From assembly GCA_017624915.1 (NCBI GenBank), contig JAGAMC010000031.1, positions 1-64,000 on the forward strand: DNA of 64,000 nucleotides, written 5' to 3'. The notes under the pieces were generated by a model that saw only the letters and a program-made list of their open reading frames with translations, was not told where the DNA came from and did no database searches. Source of the stretch: Oscillospiraceae bacterium. GTDB taxonomy: Bacteria; Bacillota; Clostridia; Oscillospirales; Oscillospiraceae. Numbering within the stretch: position 1 is the first letter of the stretch; each line of letters starts with the position of its first letter. Shown here in pieces: positions 18,001 to 25,502 of the stretch. Position numbers and translations under genes: made by a program.

Positions 18001-18508
18001 CGCCCTCCACCTGCTCGCACCGGGCATAGCCCGCCGCTGTCAGCTGCTCGGCAAGGACATTCAGGTCGTAGACCCCGCCCACCGAAAGGGTCCGGCAGCT
18101 CTCCTCCAGCACCCCGGGACTCATGGTCCGCTGCATCAAACTCTCCACCGTGGCCACCAGCAGGGGGATCTCCCCGGCGGCCAGCGCCCGCAGCAGGCTT
18201 AGCCGGCGGTGCTCCCACTGACGGGAGACGGTGGCCGCGTTGTGAAAGGTAAATGCCCGGGAGGTCAAAACGGGGACCGCCTGCCCGCTCAGGGCGGTCA
18301 GATCCAGGGCAAGGCGGTCGGCCTCCCCCTCGTCGGCACAGACCAGCACCGTGGGTCGGCCCGTTTTTTTGTGGATGGCCCCGCCGAAATGGGCCCGGTG
18401 CACCGCCGCCAGACCGGACACCGCCGCGGGACAGCGCCCGCTGTCCATGGCGGCCAGCAGCTGTTCAAATTCAGGCAGCCGCTCCAGCGCGGACAGCAAA
18501 AGCTCCAT
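15011..18508 (-). CDS. mfd: Transcription-repair coupling factor
   Basis: A 1165-residue ATP-dependent translocase that removes RNA polymerase stalled at DNA lesions and recruits UvrA. Visible parts are the UvrB-like N-terminus, the CarD-like RNA-polymerase-interaction domain (LSPGDLVVHEHHGVGRFEGM), RecG-like helicase motifs I (LLCGDVGYGKTEVA), II (VVDEEQRFGV) and VI (QIRGRVGRS), and the TRCF C-terminal domain. The ATG at 18508 has GGAGG at 7 bases; an ATG six bases earlier is too close to that site. It follows pth as in the B. subtilis glmU-prs-ctc-pth-mfd cluster but has its own promoter. Confidence 0.97.
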   Translation of the reverse strand: MELLLSALERLPEFEQLLAAMDSGRCPAAVSGLAAVHRAHFGGAIHKKTGRPTVLVCADEGEADRLALDLTALSGQAVPVLTSRAFTFHNAATVSRQWEHRRLSLLRALAAGEIPLLVATVESLMQRTMSPGVLEESCRTLSVGGVYDLNVLAEQLTAAGYARCEQVEGVGQFALRGGILDVFSPEMAQPVRAEFFGDDLDAMGYFDPVSQRRTENVDRVRLLPAAELLPQMTPGGLAGLLEQLDRLIAGAEKQGLQELAATLRADREAVAAGRLLPALDRYLTLICPEGTTAVDYLPADACVLFSESSRVAERARTYQWQLEEDTKTLMERGELAGACAGVICSFDAFNRRLEDWPVAYLDSFTLSTYPVPPKAMLSVMAKQLPSFGASLETAVADLVQYRTGGFSTLVLVSSEQRALNLQTLLREQKVSAAVEFRPDKLPQPGQITVAVGGLSGGVEYPDLRLAVLTEGKGMGVKRGTKKAATNRRKLESFTDLSPGDLVVHEHHGVGRFEGMVKIPADGVEKDYVKLAYAGTDVLYVPATQLDLVSKYIGGGEDQEHKKLSKLGGTEWEKAKTRTRKAVADLAKGLIQLYAQRQRQPGYSFSPDSPWQKEFEAQFEYVETEDQLRCVQEIKQDMERPIPMDRLLCGDVGYGKTEVAFRAIMKCVLDGRQAAILAPTTVLARQHYLTALKRFSRYPVNIDVVSRFRTPTQMKQTLRRVEEGQVDILIGTHRLFNRDVKFKDLGLLVVDEEQRFGVTHKEKLKENFKQVDVLTLSATPIPRTLNMALSGIRDMSILEEPPQNRQPVQTYVLEHDWGVLCDAMRRELERGGQVFYLHNRVETIDRTASRIQQMLGQDAVIGVAHGKMTQEAIDEVMSRMTDGEINVLVCTTIIETGIDLPNANTLIIEDADKLGLAQLHQIRGRVGRSARRAFAYMTYRRGKVLTEVAAKRLGAVREFAEFGSGFKIAMRDLEIRGAGNVLGPEQSGFLLSVGYDMYLKLLEEAVLTEQGQTALIRTECAADLAVSANIPDRYVPSPEQRMDLYRRIARIRSEEQADDLVDELIDRYGEPPRPVNNLISVALVRAAAADCGITEINQKQGCLLLTVPKFDLKRVSDLCAQTKYKGRLLFAAGEKPYLSLHLRKGEDVLAAAQKLVEEYAASPEEE

Positions 18509-18532
18509 ATCCATCCCTCCAAACACGACTTC

Positions 18533-18560
18533 AACCCCCTCTTTTTCAAAGAGGGGGTGT
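18533..18560 (-). promoter_or_regulatory. Hairpin in the mfd 5' leader
   Basis: ACCCCCTCTTT / AAGAGGGGGT stem with a short A-rich loop lies between the promoter and the ribosome site of mfd. No U-tract follows, so it is more likely a translational or stability element than a terminator. Confidence 0.5.
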
Positions 18561-18581
18561 AAACATCTTTTCTGCTCTGAC

Positions 18582-18610
18582 AGTATACCGCATTCCTGTG
18601 TCGAATGCAA
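18582..18610 (-). promoter_or_regulatory. Promoter of mfd
   Basis: On the minus strand TTGCAT (18605-18610), 17 bp, TATACT (18582-18587). Confidence 0.75.
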
Positions 18611-18611
18611 G

Positions 18612-18638
18612 AAAAAGCGCCGCTCATGGCGGCGCTTT
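18612..18638 (-). terminator. Terminator after pth
   Basis: AAAGCGCCGCC / GCGGCGCTTT stem with an ATGA loop, T-tract on the minus strand. Confidence 0.85.
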
Positions 18639-18640
18639 GG

Positions 18641-19231
18641 TTAACCGTTGTACCGGTTCATACCCCGGTCCAGTCCGTCGGACAGAATGCACTCGATGGC
18701 ATCGGCAGCTTTTTTCACCGCGGCGTCTATGGCCTTTTTGTCCTCGCCCTGGAACTTGCCCAGCACCCAGTCGGCCAGATCATAGTCCGGGTGGGGCTTC
18801 TCCCCCACCCCCAGCCGCACCCGGGGGAACTGGTCTGTCCCCAGATGCTGGATGATATTTTTCAGGCCGTTATGCCCTCCGGCAGACCCCCCTTTGCGGA
18901 TGCGAAGCCGGCCTACGGCAAGGGCGGTATCGTCAGACACCACCAGCACGTGGTCGGCGGGCACTTTATAAAAGTCCACCGCCTGCCGCACAGCCTCGCC
19001 GGACAGGTTCATATAGGTGATGGGCTTCATGATCAGCACCTTCTGCCCCCCCAGCTGGGTGGTGTTGGTCAGGGCCTTGTATTTCAGCTTCTGGATGGGG
19101 ATTCTGGCTCGGTCGGCAACCTCGTCGGCCACCATGAAGCCCACATTGTGCCGGGTGTTCTCGTACTGGTCACCGGGATTGCCCAGGCAGACCAGGATCC
19201 AGTCCACGCCGCCGGATTTTTTCAGAAACAT
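18641..19231 (-). CDS. pth: Peptidyl-tRNA hydrolase
   Basis: Releases peptides from peptidyl-tRNA that drops off the ribosome. The 196-residue protein carries the catalytic histidine in NTRHNVGF (His28 from this start), the KPITYMNLSGEAV segment and GSAGGHNGLKNI. The usual fourth-strand motif DDLDLP is here DDTALAV. The start at 19231 has GAGGTGG at 5 bases; a valine codon at residue 9 is where most homologues begin, so an eight-residue extension is possible. It lies 55 bp after prs in the same direction and is probably co-transcribed. Confidence 0.95.
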   Translation of the reverse strand: MFLKKSGGVDWILVCLGNPGDQYENTRHNVGFMVADEVADRARIPIQKLKYKALTNTTQLGGQKVLIMKPITYMNLSGEAVRQAVDFYKVPADHVLVVSDDTALAVGRLRIRKGGSAGGHNGLKNIIQHLGTDQFPRVRLGVGEKPHPDYDLADWVLGKFQGEDKKAIDAAVKKAADAIECILSDGLDRGMNRYNG

Positions 19232-19286
19232 ATTCCACCTCGGTAAAAAATGAAGGGCGGGCCCAGCCCGCCCCTCATCTGATGGT

Positions 19287-20270
19287 TTAGTTGAACAGGG
19301 TAGAAACGGAAGTCTCCATAAAGATGTGGCTGATGGCCTCGGCAAACATGTGCGCCACGGAGATGTACTTGATCTTGTCGCACTGGGCACCGGGCTTGGC
19401 GGGCACAGTGTTCAGGAAGATGACCTCGTCCAGAACGCTGTCGGTGATGTTCTGGATGGCCTTGCCGGACAGGACGCCGTGGGTAGCGCAGGCGGTAACA
19501 TCCTTGGCGCCGCCGATTTTGACCAGAGCGTCGGCCGCGTGGCACAGGGAGCCGCCGGTGTCCACCATGTCATCCAACAGGATGACGTGCTTTCCCTTCA
19601 CGTCGCCGATAATGTTCATGACCTCGGAGGAGTTGGCCTTCTGGCGGCGCTTGTCCACGATGGCCATGGGCATCTCCAGCTTCTGAGCGAAGGCGCGGGC
19701 GCGGGCCACGCTGCCCACGTCGGGAGAGACGATCATGGTGTCCTCATGGACGGCGGCATACTTGCGGAAGAAGTGCTCCACAAAGATGGGAGAGCCCAGC
19801 AGGTTGTCCACGGGGATGTCGAAGAAGCCCTGAATCTGGTTTGCGTGCAGGTCCATGGTCAGCACCCGGTCGGCACCGGCGCGGGTGATCAGGTTGGCCA
19901 CCAGCTTGGCGGAGATGGGGTCGCGGGGCTTGGTCTTGCGGTCCTGACGGGCGTAGCCGAAGTAGGGGATGACGGCGGTGATGCGGCCGGCGCTGGCGCG
20001 CTTGAGCGCGTCGATCATGATCAGCAGCTCCATCAGCGCGTCGTTAACGGTGTGCAGCTTGCCGTCCTTTTCAAAGGCGCAGGTGGACTGCACCACGAAC
20101 ACGTCCGAGCCGCGGACGGTCTCGTAAATGGAGGCAAAGTTCTCACCGTCGGAGAAGCTGCCAACCTCGGAATTGCCAAGGGGAATGCCCAGTTCCTTGC
20201 AGATCTCTTTGGCCAGCTCGGGGTTGGAGTTGCCGGTAAAGATCTTGATGTCCTTGCCGTGTGCGATCAT
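19287..20270 (-). CDS. prs: Ribose-phosphate pyrophosphokinase
   Basis: Makes PRPP from ribose-5-phosphate and ATP for nucleotide, histidine and tryptophan synthesis. The 327-residue protein has the class-I signature (IKIFTGNSNPELAKEICKEL, FSDGE), the catalytic flexible-loop region (YARQDRKTKPRDPISAKL) and the PRPP-binding loop (VILLDDMVDTGGSL). Its product feeds xpt elsewhere in the window. It lies downstream of the glmU-like gene as in B. subtilis glmU-prs. Confidence 0.97.
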   Translation of the reverse strand: MIAHGKDIKIFTGNSNPELAKEICKELGIPLGNSEVGSFSDGENFASIYETVRGSDVFVVQSTCAFEKDGKLHTVNDALMELLIMIDALKRASAGRITAVIPYFGYARQDRKTKPRDPISAKLVANLITRAGADRVLTMDLHANQIQGFFDIPVDNLLGSPIFVEHFFRKYAAVHEDTMIVSPDVGSVARARAFAQKLEMPMAIVDKRRQKANSSEVMNIIGDVKGKHVILLDDMVDTGGSLCHAADALVKIGGAKDVTACATHGVLSGKAIQNITDSVLDEVIFLNTVPAKPGAQCDKIKYISVAHMFAEAISHIFMETSVSTLFN

Positions 20271-20329
20271 AGTTCAACTTCCTTCCATTTTTCTCTTTAT
20301 ATCCCGGTGCGGTCGGTGCCGCACAAAAG

Positions 20330-21013
20330 TCACTTTTTTACTTTCTTTTTCCGGTGCTCGGCCGCCCAGCCGGGTTTGACCTCCTGCCGGGACCGGGCGA
20401 TGACCAGCGCATCCGCCTCCACATCCCGGGTGACGGTGGAGCCGGCGGCGGTGTACACGCCGTCCGCCAGTGTGACCGGAGCCACCAGATTGGTGTTGCA
20501 GCCCACAAAACAGTCGTTTCCGATGGTGGTGCGGAACTTGGCGTTGCCGTCGTAGTTGCAGGTGACGGTGCCGCAGCCGAAATTCACCCGCTCACCCACG
20601 TCGGCGTCGCCCACATAGGTCAGGTGGGCCATTTTGGTCCCCTTGCCCAGATTGCAGTTTTTCAGCTGGACAAAGGCGCCGATCTTGGATCCTTCCCCCA
20701 CGTTGCAGTGGGGACGGATATGGGTGTAGGGGCCGATCTCGCAGCCCTTGCGGATAACGCTTTCCTCTACCTGAGCGGTGTTGATAACAGCGCCGTCCTC
20801 CACGGTGGTGTCGGTGAGCATGGTGTTGGGGCCAATGGTGCAGTTTTCGCCCACCACGGTCCTGCCCCGCAGGATGGTACCGGGCAGCAGAACTGTGCCC
20901 TTGCCCACGGTGACCTGTTCATCCACGTACACTGCAGCGGGGTCCATCATGACAACACCCTGCGCCTGCAGTTCCGACCGCTTGGCGTTCATGGTCTTGC
21001 GTGTATCTTCCAT
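20330..21013 (-). CDS. Stand-alone GlmU C-terminal acetyltransferase domain
   Basis: A 227-residue left-handed beta-helix protein matching only the C-terminal half of GlmU. It starts with the linker helix (KTMNAKRSELQAQGVVMMDP), continues with hexapeptide repeats, and retains the catalytic histidine region (MAHLTYVGDADVG, His130), the acetyl-CoA region CGTVTCNYDG and GCNTNLVAPVT. The N-terminal uridyltransferase half (about 230 residues) is absent and there is no room for it upstream. It would acetylate glucosamine-1-phosphate; the uridylyl step must be done by another protein. ATG 21013 follows GGGAGG. The position before prs, pth and mfd is that of full glmU in Bacillus. Confidence 0.85.
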   Translation of the reverse strand: MEDTRKTMNAKRSELQAQGVVMMDPAAVYVDEQVTVGKGTVLLPGTILRGRTVVGENCTIGPNTMLTDTTVEDGAVINTAQVEESVIRKGCEIGPYTHIRPHCNVGEGSKIGAFVQLKNCNLGKGTKMAHLTYVGDADVGERVNFGCGTVTCNYDGNAKFRTTIGNDCFVGCNTNLVAPVTLADGVYTAAGSTVTRDVEADALVIARSRQEVKPGWAAEHRKKKVKK

Positions 21014-21080
21014 CGATTTGCCTCCCACACATCAAACCATTTTTAACACAGGCGGTACGCCCGGCGTGCCGCCCATAGCC

Positions 21081-21089
21081 ATTATATCA
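21081..21089 (-). promoter_or_regulatory. Extended -10 promoter of the glmU-prs-pth operon
   Basis: On the minus strand TGATATAAT, a TG-n-TATAAT extended -10, with no good -35. The leader that follows contains a near-perfect GGCGG-type hairpin (21051-21073). Confidence 0.55.
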
Positions 21090-21149
21090 TATCTTCCAAA
21101 TATTTGCGCGGATTTTTAGCGTTTTGAAAAAATATTTTCCGCCCCGCTC

Positions 21150-22406
21150 TCAGCGGATCTGTCCTCCGCCCCGAATCACGTATTTGTAGCAGCACAGCTC
21201 CTCCAGCCCCATAGGTCCCCGGGCGTGGAGCTTTTGGGTGGAGATGCCCATTTCACAGCCCAGACCAAACTCCCCGCCATCGGTAAACCGGGTGGAGGCG
21301 TTGTGGTACACGGCGGCGGCATCCACGCCGTTCAGGAACAACCGGGCAGTGTCCTCGTTGTCGGTGACGATGCACTCGGAGTGTCCGGTGGAGTGGGCGG
21401 CGATATGGTCCATGGCCTCGTCCACGCTGTCCACCACCTTGACGGCCATGATGTAGTCCAGAAATTCCGTATCAAAGTCCGCTTCTCCGGCCTTCACGCC
21501 GTCGATGATCTGAGCGGATCGCTCGTCCAGCCGCAGTTCCACGGGGATTTGTCCTGCCGCTTTGCGCTCATCCACCAGACGCTGACGCAGCCGGGGCAAA
21601 AAGCCGGCGGCAATATCCTTGTGAACAAGACACACCTCGGCGGCGTTGCACACGCTGGGCCGGCTGCACTTGGCGTTGGTCACAATGTCAAGTGCCATAT
21701 CCGGGTCGGCGTCCCGATCCACATAAATATGGCAAATGCCGGTGCCCGTCTCGATGACGGGGACGGTGGCGTTGTCCACGCAGGCGCGGATCAGGCCCGC
21801 TCCGCCCCGGGGGATCAGCAGATCCACAAGCCCGGAGGCACACATCAGCTCGTTGGCACTTGTACGGCTGGTGTCCTCCACCAGCGCCAGGGCGTCCGCA
21901 GGCAGCCCCGCCTGCTCCAATCCCCGCTTCAGGGCGGTCACAATGGCCGCGGCGGACCGGTGGGCCTCCTTGCCCCCCCGCAGCACGCAGGCAGAACCTG
22001 CCTTCAGCGCAAGGGCCGCCGCGTCGGAGGTGACATTGGGGCGGCTTTCATAGATGATGGCGATAACACCCATGGCCACGGCGGTGCGCTCGATGACCAG
22101 CCCGTTGGGCCGGTCCACACGGCGCAGCACCTGACCCACCGGGTCGGGCAGGTCGGCCACCTGCTCCATGCCCCGGGCCATGCCTTCAATGCGCTCGGGA
22201 GTCAGGGCAAGGCGGTCCAGCATCACGTCGGACACCGTCCCCTTTGCCGCCGACAGATCCAGCGCGTTGGCCGCGAGTATCTCCTCCTGCGCCGCCACCA
22301 GCTCCCGGGCCATTGCCCGCAGGGCGGCATTCTTCGTCTGTGTATCCGCCAGAGCCATGGCGGTCTTGGCCGCCTTTGCCCGACGCAAAAGTTCCATGGT
22401 GGTCAT
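21150..22406 (-). CDS. proA: Glutamate-5-semialdehyde dehydrogenase (gamma-glutamyl phosphate reductase)
   Basis: Second step of proline synthesis: NADPH-dependent reduction of gamma-glutamyl phosphate. The 418-residue protein shows the catalytic-cysteine segment [16 protein letters not shown] and the C-terminal [24 protein letters not shown] 22406 is chosen because GAGGGG lies 7 bases upstream; two other in-frame ATGs within five codons are closer to or inside that site. It is the last gene of a proC-proB-proA operon. Confidence 0.95.
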   Translation of the reverse strand: MTTMELLRRAKAAKTAMALADTQTKNAALRAMARELVAAQEEILAANALDLSAAKGTVSDVMLDRLALTPERIEGMARGMEQVADLPDPVGQVLRRVDRPNGLVIERTAVAMGVIAIIYESRPNVTSDAAALALKAGSACVLRGGKEAHRSAAAIVTALKRGLEQAGLPADALALVEDTSRTSANELMCASGLVDLLIPRGGAGLIRACVDNATVPVIETGTGICHIYVDRDADPDMALDIVTNAKCSRPSVCNAAEVCLVHKDIAAGFLPRLRQRLVDERKAAGQIPVELRLDERSAQIIDGVKAGEADFDTEFLDYIMAVKVVDSVDEAMDHIAAHSTGHSECIVTDNEDTARLFLNGVDAAAVYHNASTRFTDGGEFGLGCEMGISTQKLHARGPMGLEELCCYKYVIRGGGQIR

Positions 22407-22467
22407 CATTTCGCCCCTCATTTAAACTCCGTTCTGTAATATCGGATTCTATTTATACTATTCGTTT

Positions 22468-23235
22468 TTACTTCTTCCCCAAAAACCGGGTCCCTACCGC
22501 CTTGCCCGCTACAATATCATAGAGTGCGGCGGGGGTTTCCCCGTTGGCAATGATCATGTCGCAGCCCGCTCCGGTGACCATTTTGGCGGCCCGCAGCTTG
22601 GTGGCCATGCCGCCGGTGCCCAGACCGGAGCCTACGCCGCCGGCCAGCGCCTCGACCTCGGCGGTCACTTCCTCCACCACCGGGATCAGGGTAGCGGCGG
22701 GATCTTTGCGGGGGTCGGCGGTATAAAGGCCCTCGATATCGCTGAGCAGAACCAACAAATCTGCCTTTACGGTGCAGGCCACGATGGCGCCCAGCGTATC
22801 GTTGTCGCCCACCTTGATCTCGGCGGTGGCCACGGTGTCGTTCTCGTTAATAATGGGCAGCGCACCCAGCTCCAGCAGGCGGTGGATGGTGTTTTCAAAA
22901 TTCTGTCTGCGGTCAGCGTGATCAATGTCTTCGCCGGTAAGCAGGATCTGGGCCACCGTATGGTTGTACTGGGTGAACAGCCGGTCGTAAGTATACATCA
23001 GCTCGCACTGTCCCACGGCGGCGGCGGCCTGCTTGGTGGGCATGTCGGCGGGCTTTCCGGGCAGGTTCAGCTTGCCCACGCCCATGCCGATGGCACCGGA
23101 AGACACCAGCACCACCTCATGCCCCGCATTTTTCAGGTCGGACAGCACCTTCACCAGCTCCTCCACATGGCGGATGTTCAGCCGCCCGGTGGGGTGGGCA
23201 AGGGTGGAAGTGCCTACTTTAATGATGATACGCAT
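22468..23235 (-). CDS. proB: Glutamate 5-kinase without PUA domain
   Basis: First step of proline synthesis. The 255-residue protein contains the whole amino-acid-kinase fold (IIIKVGTSTLAHPTG, LVSSGAIGMGV, INENDTVATAEIKVGDND, GVGSGLGTGGMATKLRAA). It stops where the C-terminal PUA domain begins in E. coli-type enzymes of ~367 residues. PUA-less ProB is known in several lineages and is normally active and feedback-inhibited. Between proC (10 bp) and proA. Confidence 0.93.
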   Translation of the reverse strand: MRIIIKVGTSTLAHPTGRLNIRHVEELVKVLSDLKNAGHEVVLVSSGAIGMGVGKLNLPGKPADMPTKQAAAAVGQCELMYTYDRLFTQYNHTVAQILLTGEDIDHADRRQNFENTIHRLLELGALPIINENDTVATAEIKVGDNDTLGAIVACTVKADLLVLLSDIEGLYTADPRKDPAATLIPVVEEVTAEVEALAGGVGSGLGTGGMATKLRAAKMVTGAGCDMIIANGETPAALYDIVAGKAVGTRFLGKK

Positions 23236-23244
23236 ACAGTTCCC

Positions 23245-24045
23245 TCACTTCAGTTCCAGTGTTCTCTGATAGGCCGCCTTGACCGCTTCCATGACCCCGG
23301 CCCGGAAGCCGTTGTCCTCCAGCGCGCCCACGCCCCGGATAGTGGCGCCCCCGGGGGAGCACACCGCATCCTTCAGCGCGCCGGGATGCTGACCGCTGCG
23401 GCAGACCATCCGGGCCGCGCCCTCCAGCATACGGGCGGCGTACACAAGGGCCTTATCCCGGGGCAGTCCGCAGGAAACGCCCCCGTCCGCAAGGGCCTCC
23501 ACAAACATATAGGCAAAGGCCGGGCCGCAGCCGGACACGGCGCAGGCCGCGTCGATCAGGCTTTCGGGCAGCTCATCCACAAAGCCCGCGCCGGACAAAA
23601 GCGCTGTCAGCTCCTCTTTTTCCTCTTGGGTAACGTCGGCAGCGCACAGCTGTACCACCCCCGCGCCGATGGCCGCCGGGGTGTTGGGCATGATGCGGAC
23701 CACAGGGTACGCCCCTCCAGCCAATTCCCGGATGCGCTCCATGGTCAGGCCGGCTGCCATGGTCAGCAGCACGAAGCGGTCCCGGCGGGACGAGAGAACC
23801 TCCTTCAAATCGGCCAGTACGTCCTCCATCATCTGGGGCTTGACACCCAGAAAAATCAGGCTGCAGTTGGCCGCAACCCATTCATTGTCCTGCACCTGCC
23901 CGCCCAGCTCCCGGGCCAGCGTCCGGGCCTTTTCCGGGGAGCGGTTGGCAAAAAACAGCTCTACCTCCGGCCCGGTGGTGCGCACCGCCCGGGCCATGGC
24001 CGCGCCCATATTGCCGCAGCCGATGAATCCAATGGTCGTGAACAT
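23245..24045 (-). CDS. proC: Pyrroline-5-carboxylate reductase
   Basis: Last step of proline synthesis: NAD(P)H-dependent reduction of P5C. The 266-residue protein has the Rossmann motif GFIGCGNMGAAMARAV and the C-terminal family signature region (SPGGATIRGVGALEDNGFRAG). ATG 24045 follows AAGGAGGAG. First gene of the proCBA operon, so the three enzymes are made together. Confidence 0.95.
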   Translation of the reverse strand: MFTTIGFIGCGNMGAAMARAVRTTGPEVELFFANRSPEKARTLARELGGQVQDNEWVAANCSLIFLGVKPQMMEDVLADLKEVLSSRRDRFVLLTMAAGLTMERIRELAGGAYPVVRIMPNTPAAIGAGVVQLCAADVTQEEKEELTALLSGAGFVDELPESLIDAACAVSGCGPAFAYMFVEALADGGVSCGLPRDKALVYAARMLEGAARMVCRSGQHPGALKDAVCSPGGATIRGVGALEDNGFRAGVMEAVKAAYQRTLELK

Positions 24046-24084
24046 AAACAGCTCCTCCTTATCTATGAGGTTCAGTTTGCGGAT

Positions 24085-24093
24085 ATTATACCA
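24085..24093 (-). promoter_or_regulatory. Extended -10 promoter of the proCBA operon
   Basis: TGGTATAAT on the minus strand, an extended -10 with a weak upstream TGAAAA. Confidence 0.6.
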
Positions 24094-24161
24094 TACCTTA
24101 TCGTCCTTTTCACCCGAACAGGCGAATTTTCCCCATTTTAGCAAAATCTTTATATTCCCCC

Positions 24162-24190
24162 TTGACAAATATTCGTGCGCACTGTATGCT
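24162..24190 (+). promoter_or_regulatory. Promoter of the GntR-ABC operon
   Basis: TTGACA (24162-24167), 17 bp, TATGCT (24185-24190). It abuts the operator at 24191. Confidence 0.85.
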
Positions 24191-24217
24191 AACTGTACTA
24201 ATACACGTAGTACAGTT
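24191..24217. promoter_or_regulatory. Operator palindrome for the YtrA-type regulator
   Basis: Perfect inverted repeat AACTGTACTA (24191-24200) and TAGTACAGTT (24208-24217), separated by 7 bp, immediately downstream of the -10. The position covers the transcription start, as expected for autorepression by the GntR protein encoded 19 bp further on. Confidence 0.85.
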
Positions 24218-24235
24218 GTGCAAAGGAGGGCTGAT

Positions 24236-24607
24236 ATGCTCCATCTGGACTACCGGGACGCACGTCCCATTTACGAGCAGGTCAAGGACGGCCTGCGAAA
24301 GCTGATGGTCACCGGCGTGATACAGGAGGGGGAAAAGCTCCCCTCTGTGCGGGCGCTGGCCAGTTCCCTGGCCATCAACCCCAACACCATTCAAAAGGCC
24401 TATGAGGCTCTGGAAGCGGAGGGCTATGTCTACTCCGTGGCGGGCAAGGGCAGCTTTGCCGCCCCCCACACAGGGGTGGACGACCAGCGCCGCACCCAGC
24501 TGCTGGAACAGCTGGACGGACTGGTGAAGGAACTGGCCTATCTGGGCGTGTCCGCCGACGAGGTATGCGGTCACATCCGGGAAAAGGAGGTAAAAAACCA
24601 TGATTAA
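24236..24607 (+). CDS. GntR-family transcriptional regulator, YtrA subfamily
   Basis: A 123-residue repressor: N-terminal winged helix (RPIYEQVKDGLRKLMVTGVI, then EKLPSVRALASSLAINPNTI, QKAYEALEAEGYVYSVAGKG) and only a short C-terminal dimerisation segment, typical of the YtrA subfamily that controls ABC exporters. It overlaps the ATPase gene by 8 bases. The operator palindrome upstream of its own start points to autoregulation; in relatives the signal is often cell-wall stress or a peptide antibiotic, which is not demonstrated here. Confidence 0.9.
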   Translation: MLHLDYRDARPIYEQVKDGLRKLMVTGVIQEGEKLPSVRALASSLAINPNTIQKAYEALEAEGYVYSVAGKGSFAAPHTGVDDQRRTQLLEQLDGLVKELAYLGVSADEVCGHIREKEVKNHD

Positions 24608-25502
24608 AATCGACAATGTGGTCAAGACCTTTGACGGCTTTCGGGCGCTGGACGGGCTGACCATGCAGGTGGGCAAGGGGTCTATCTACGGCCTTGTGGG
24701 CCCCAACGGCGCCGGCAAGTCCACCATCCTGCGCCACATCACCGGGGTGTACCGCCCCGATTCGGGCAGCATCCTTGTGGATGGACAGCCGGTGTATGAA
24801 AACCCCCAGGTCAAGCAGCGCATTTTCTCCATCCCCGACGAGCTGTACTACTTCACCTCCGCCTCCACCCGGGACATGATGAGGTTTTACCGGGGCATCT
24901 ACCCCAACTTTGATATGCAGCGCTACGAGGCGCTCAGACCCGCCTTCCCCGATGTAAACGAGCGCCATCCCATCCGCCGCCTGTCCAAGGGCATGCAGAA
25001 GCAGTCGGCCTTCTGGCTGGCCCTGTGCTGTCAGCCCGACCTGCTGGTGCTGGACGAGCCGGTGGACGGCCTCGACCCGGTCATGCGCCGTCAGGTGTGG
25101 TCTTTGCTCATGGGTGACGTGGCTCAGCGGGGCACTACGGTGCTTGTGTCCTCCCACAACCTGCGGGAGCTGGAGGACGTATGCGACCACGTGGGCATCC
25201 TGTCCCACGGCAGGGTGCTGCTCCAGCGCTCTTTGAGCGACCTGCAGGACAATGTGGTCAAAATGCAGGTGGTCTTCCCCGAGGCGGAAGCCCCCCAGCT
25301 GCCCGCCGACCTGCAGGTGCTGCACACCGCCCGCACCGGCCGCATCCATACCCTGATCGTCCGGGGTCGGGCCGACGAGGTAAAATCCCGTCTGGCCGCC
25401 TTCCAGCCCATTTTGCTGGAGGCCCTCCCTCTGACTTTGGAGGAGATCTTTATCTATGAACTGGGAGGTGAGGACTATGAAGTCCGCGACATCGTTCTTT
25501 AA
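24600..25502 (+). CDS. ABC transporter ATP-binding protein (YtrB-like)
   Basis: A 300-residue ATPase with Walker A GPNGAGKST, signature RLSKGMQKQ, Walker B LLVLDEPVDGLDP and the H-loop SSHNLRELE. The C-terminal ~80 residues form the accessory domain of exporter-type ATPases. It is translationally coupled to the GntR gene before it and overlaps the permease after it by 26 bases. It should drive the membrane protein at 25477. Confidence 0.92.
   Translation: MIKIDNVVKTFDGFRALDGLTMQVGKGSIYGLVGPNGAGKSTILRHITGVYRPDSGSILVDGQPVYENPQVKQRIFSIPDELYYFTSASTRDMMRFYRGIYPNFDMQRYEALRPAFPDVNERHPIRRLSKGMQKQSAFWLALCCQPDLLVLDEPVDGLDPVMRRQVWSLLMGDVAQRGTTVLVSSHNLRELEDVCDHVGILSHGRVLLQRSLSDLQDNVVKMQVVFPEAEAPQLPADLQVLHTARTGRIHTLIVRGRADEVKSRLAAFQPILLEALPLTLEEIFIYELGGEDYEVRDIVL

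Noticed and set aside
15089..18202. Very long open frame antisense to mfd (over 1000 codons)
   Set aside because: It mirrors the high third-position GC of mfd, has no ribosome site or family motif, and its composition (His/Gln/Leu-rich) is that of an antisense shadow.
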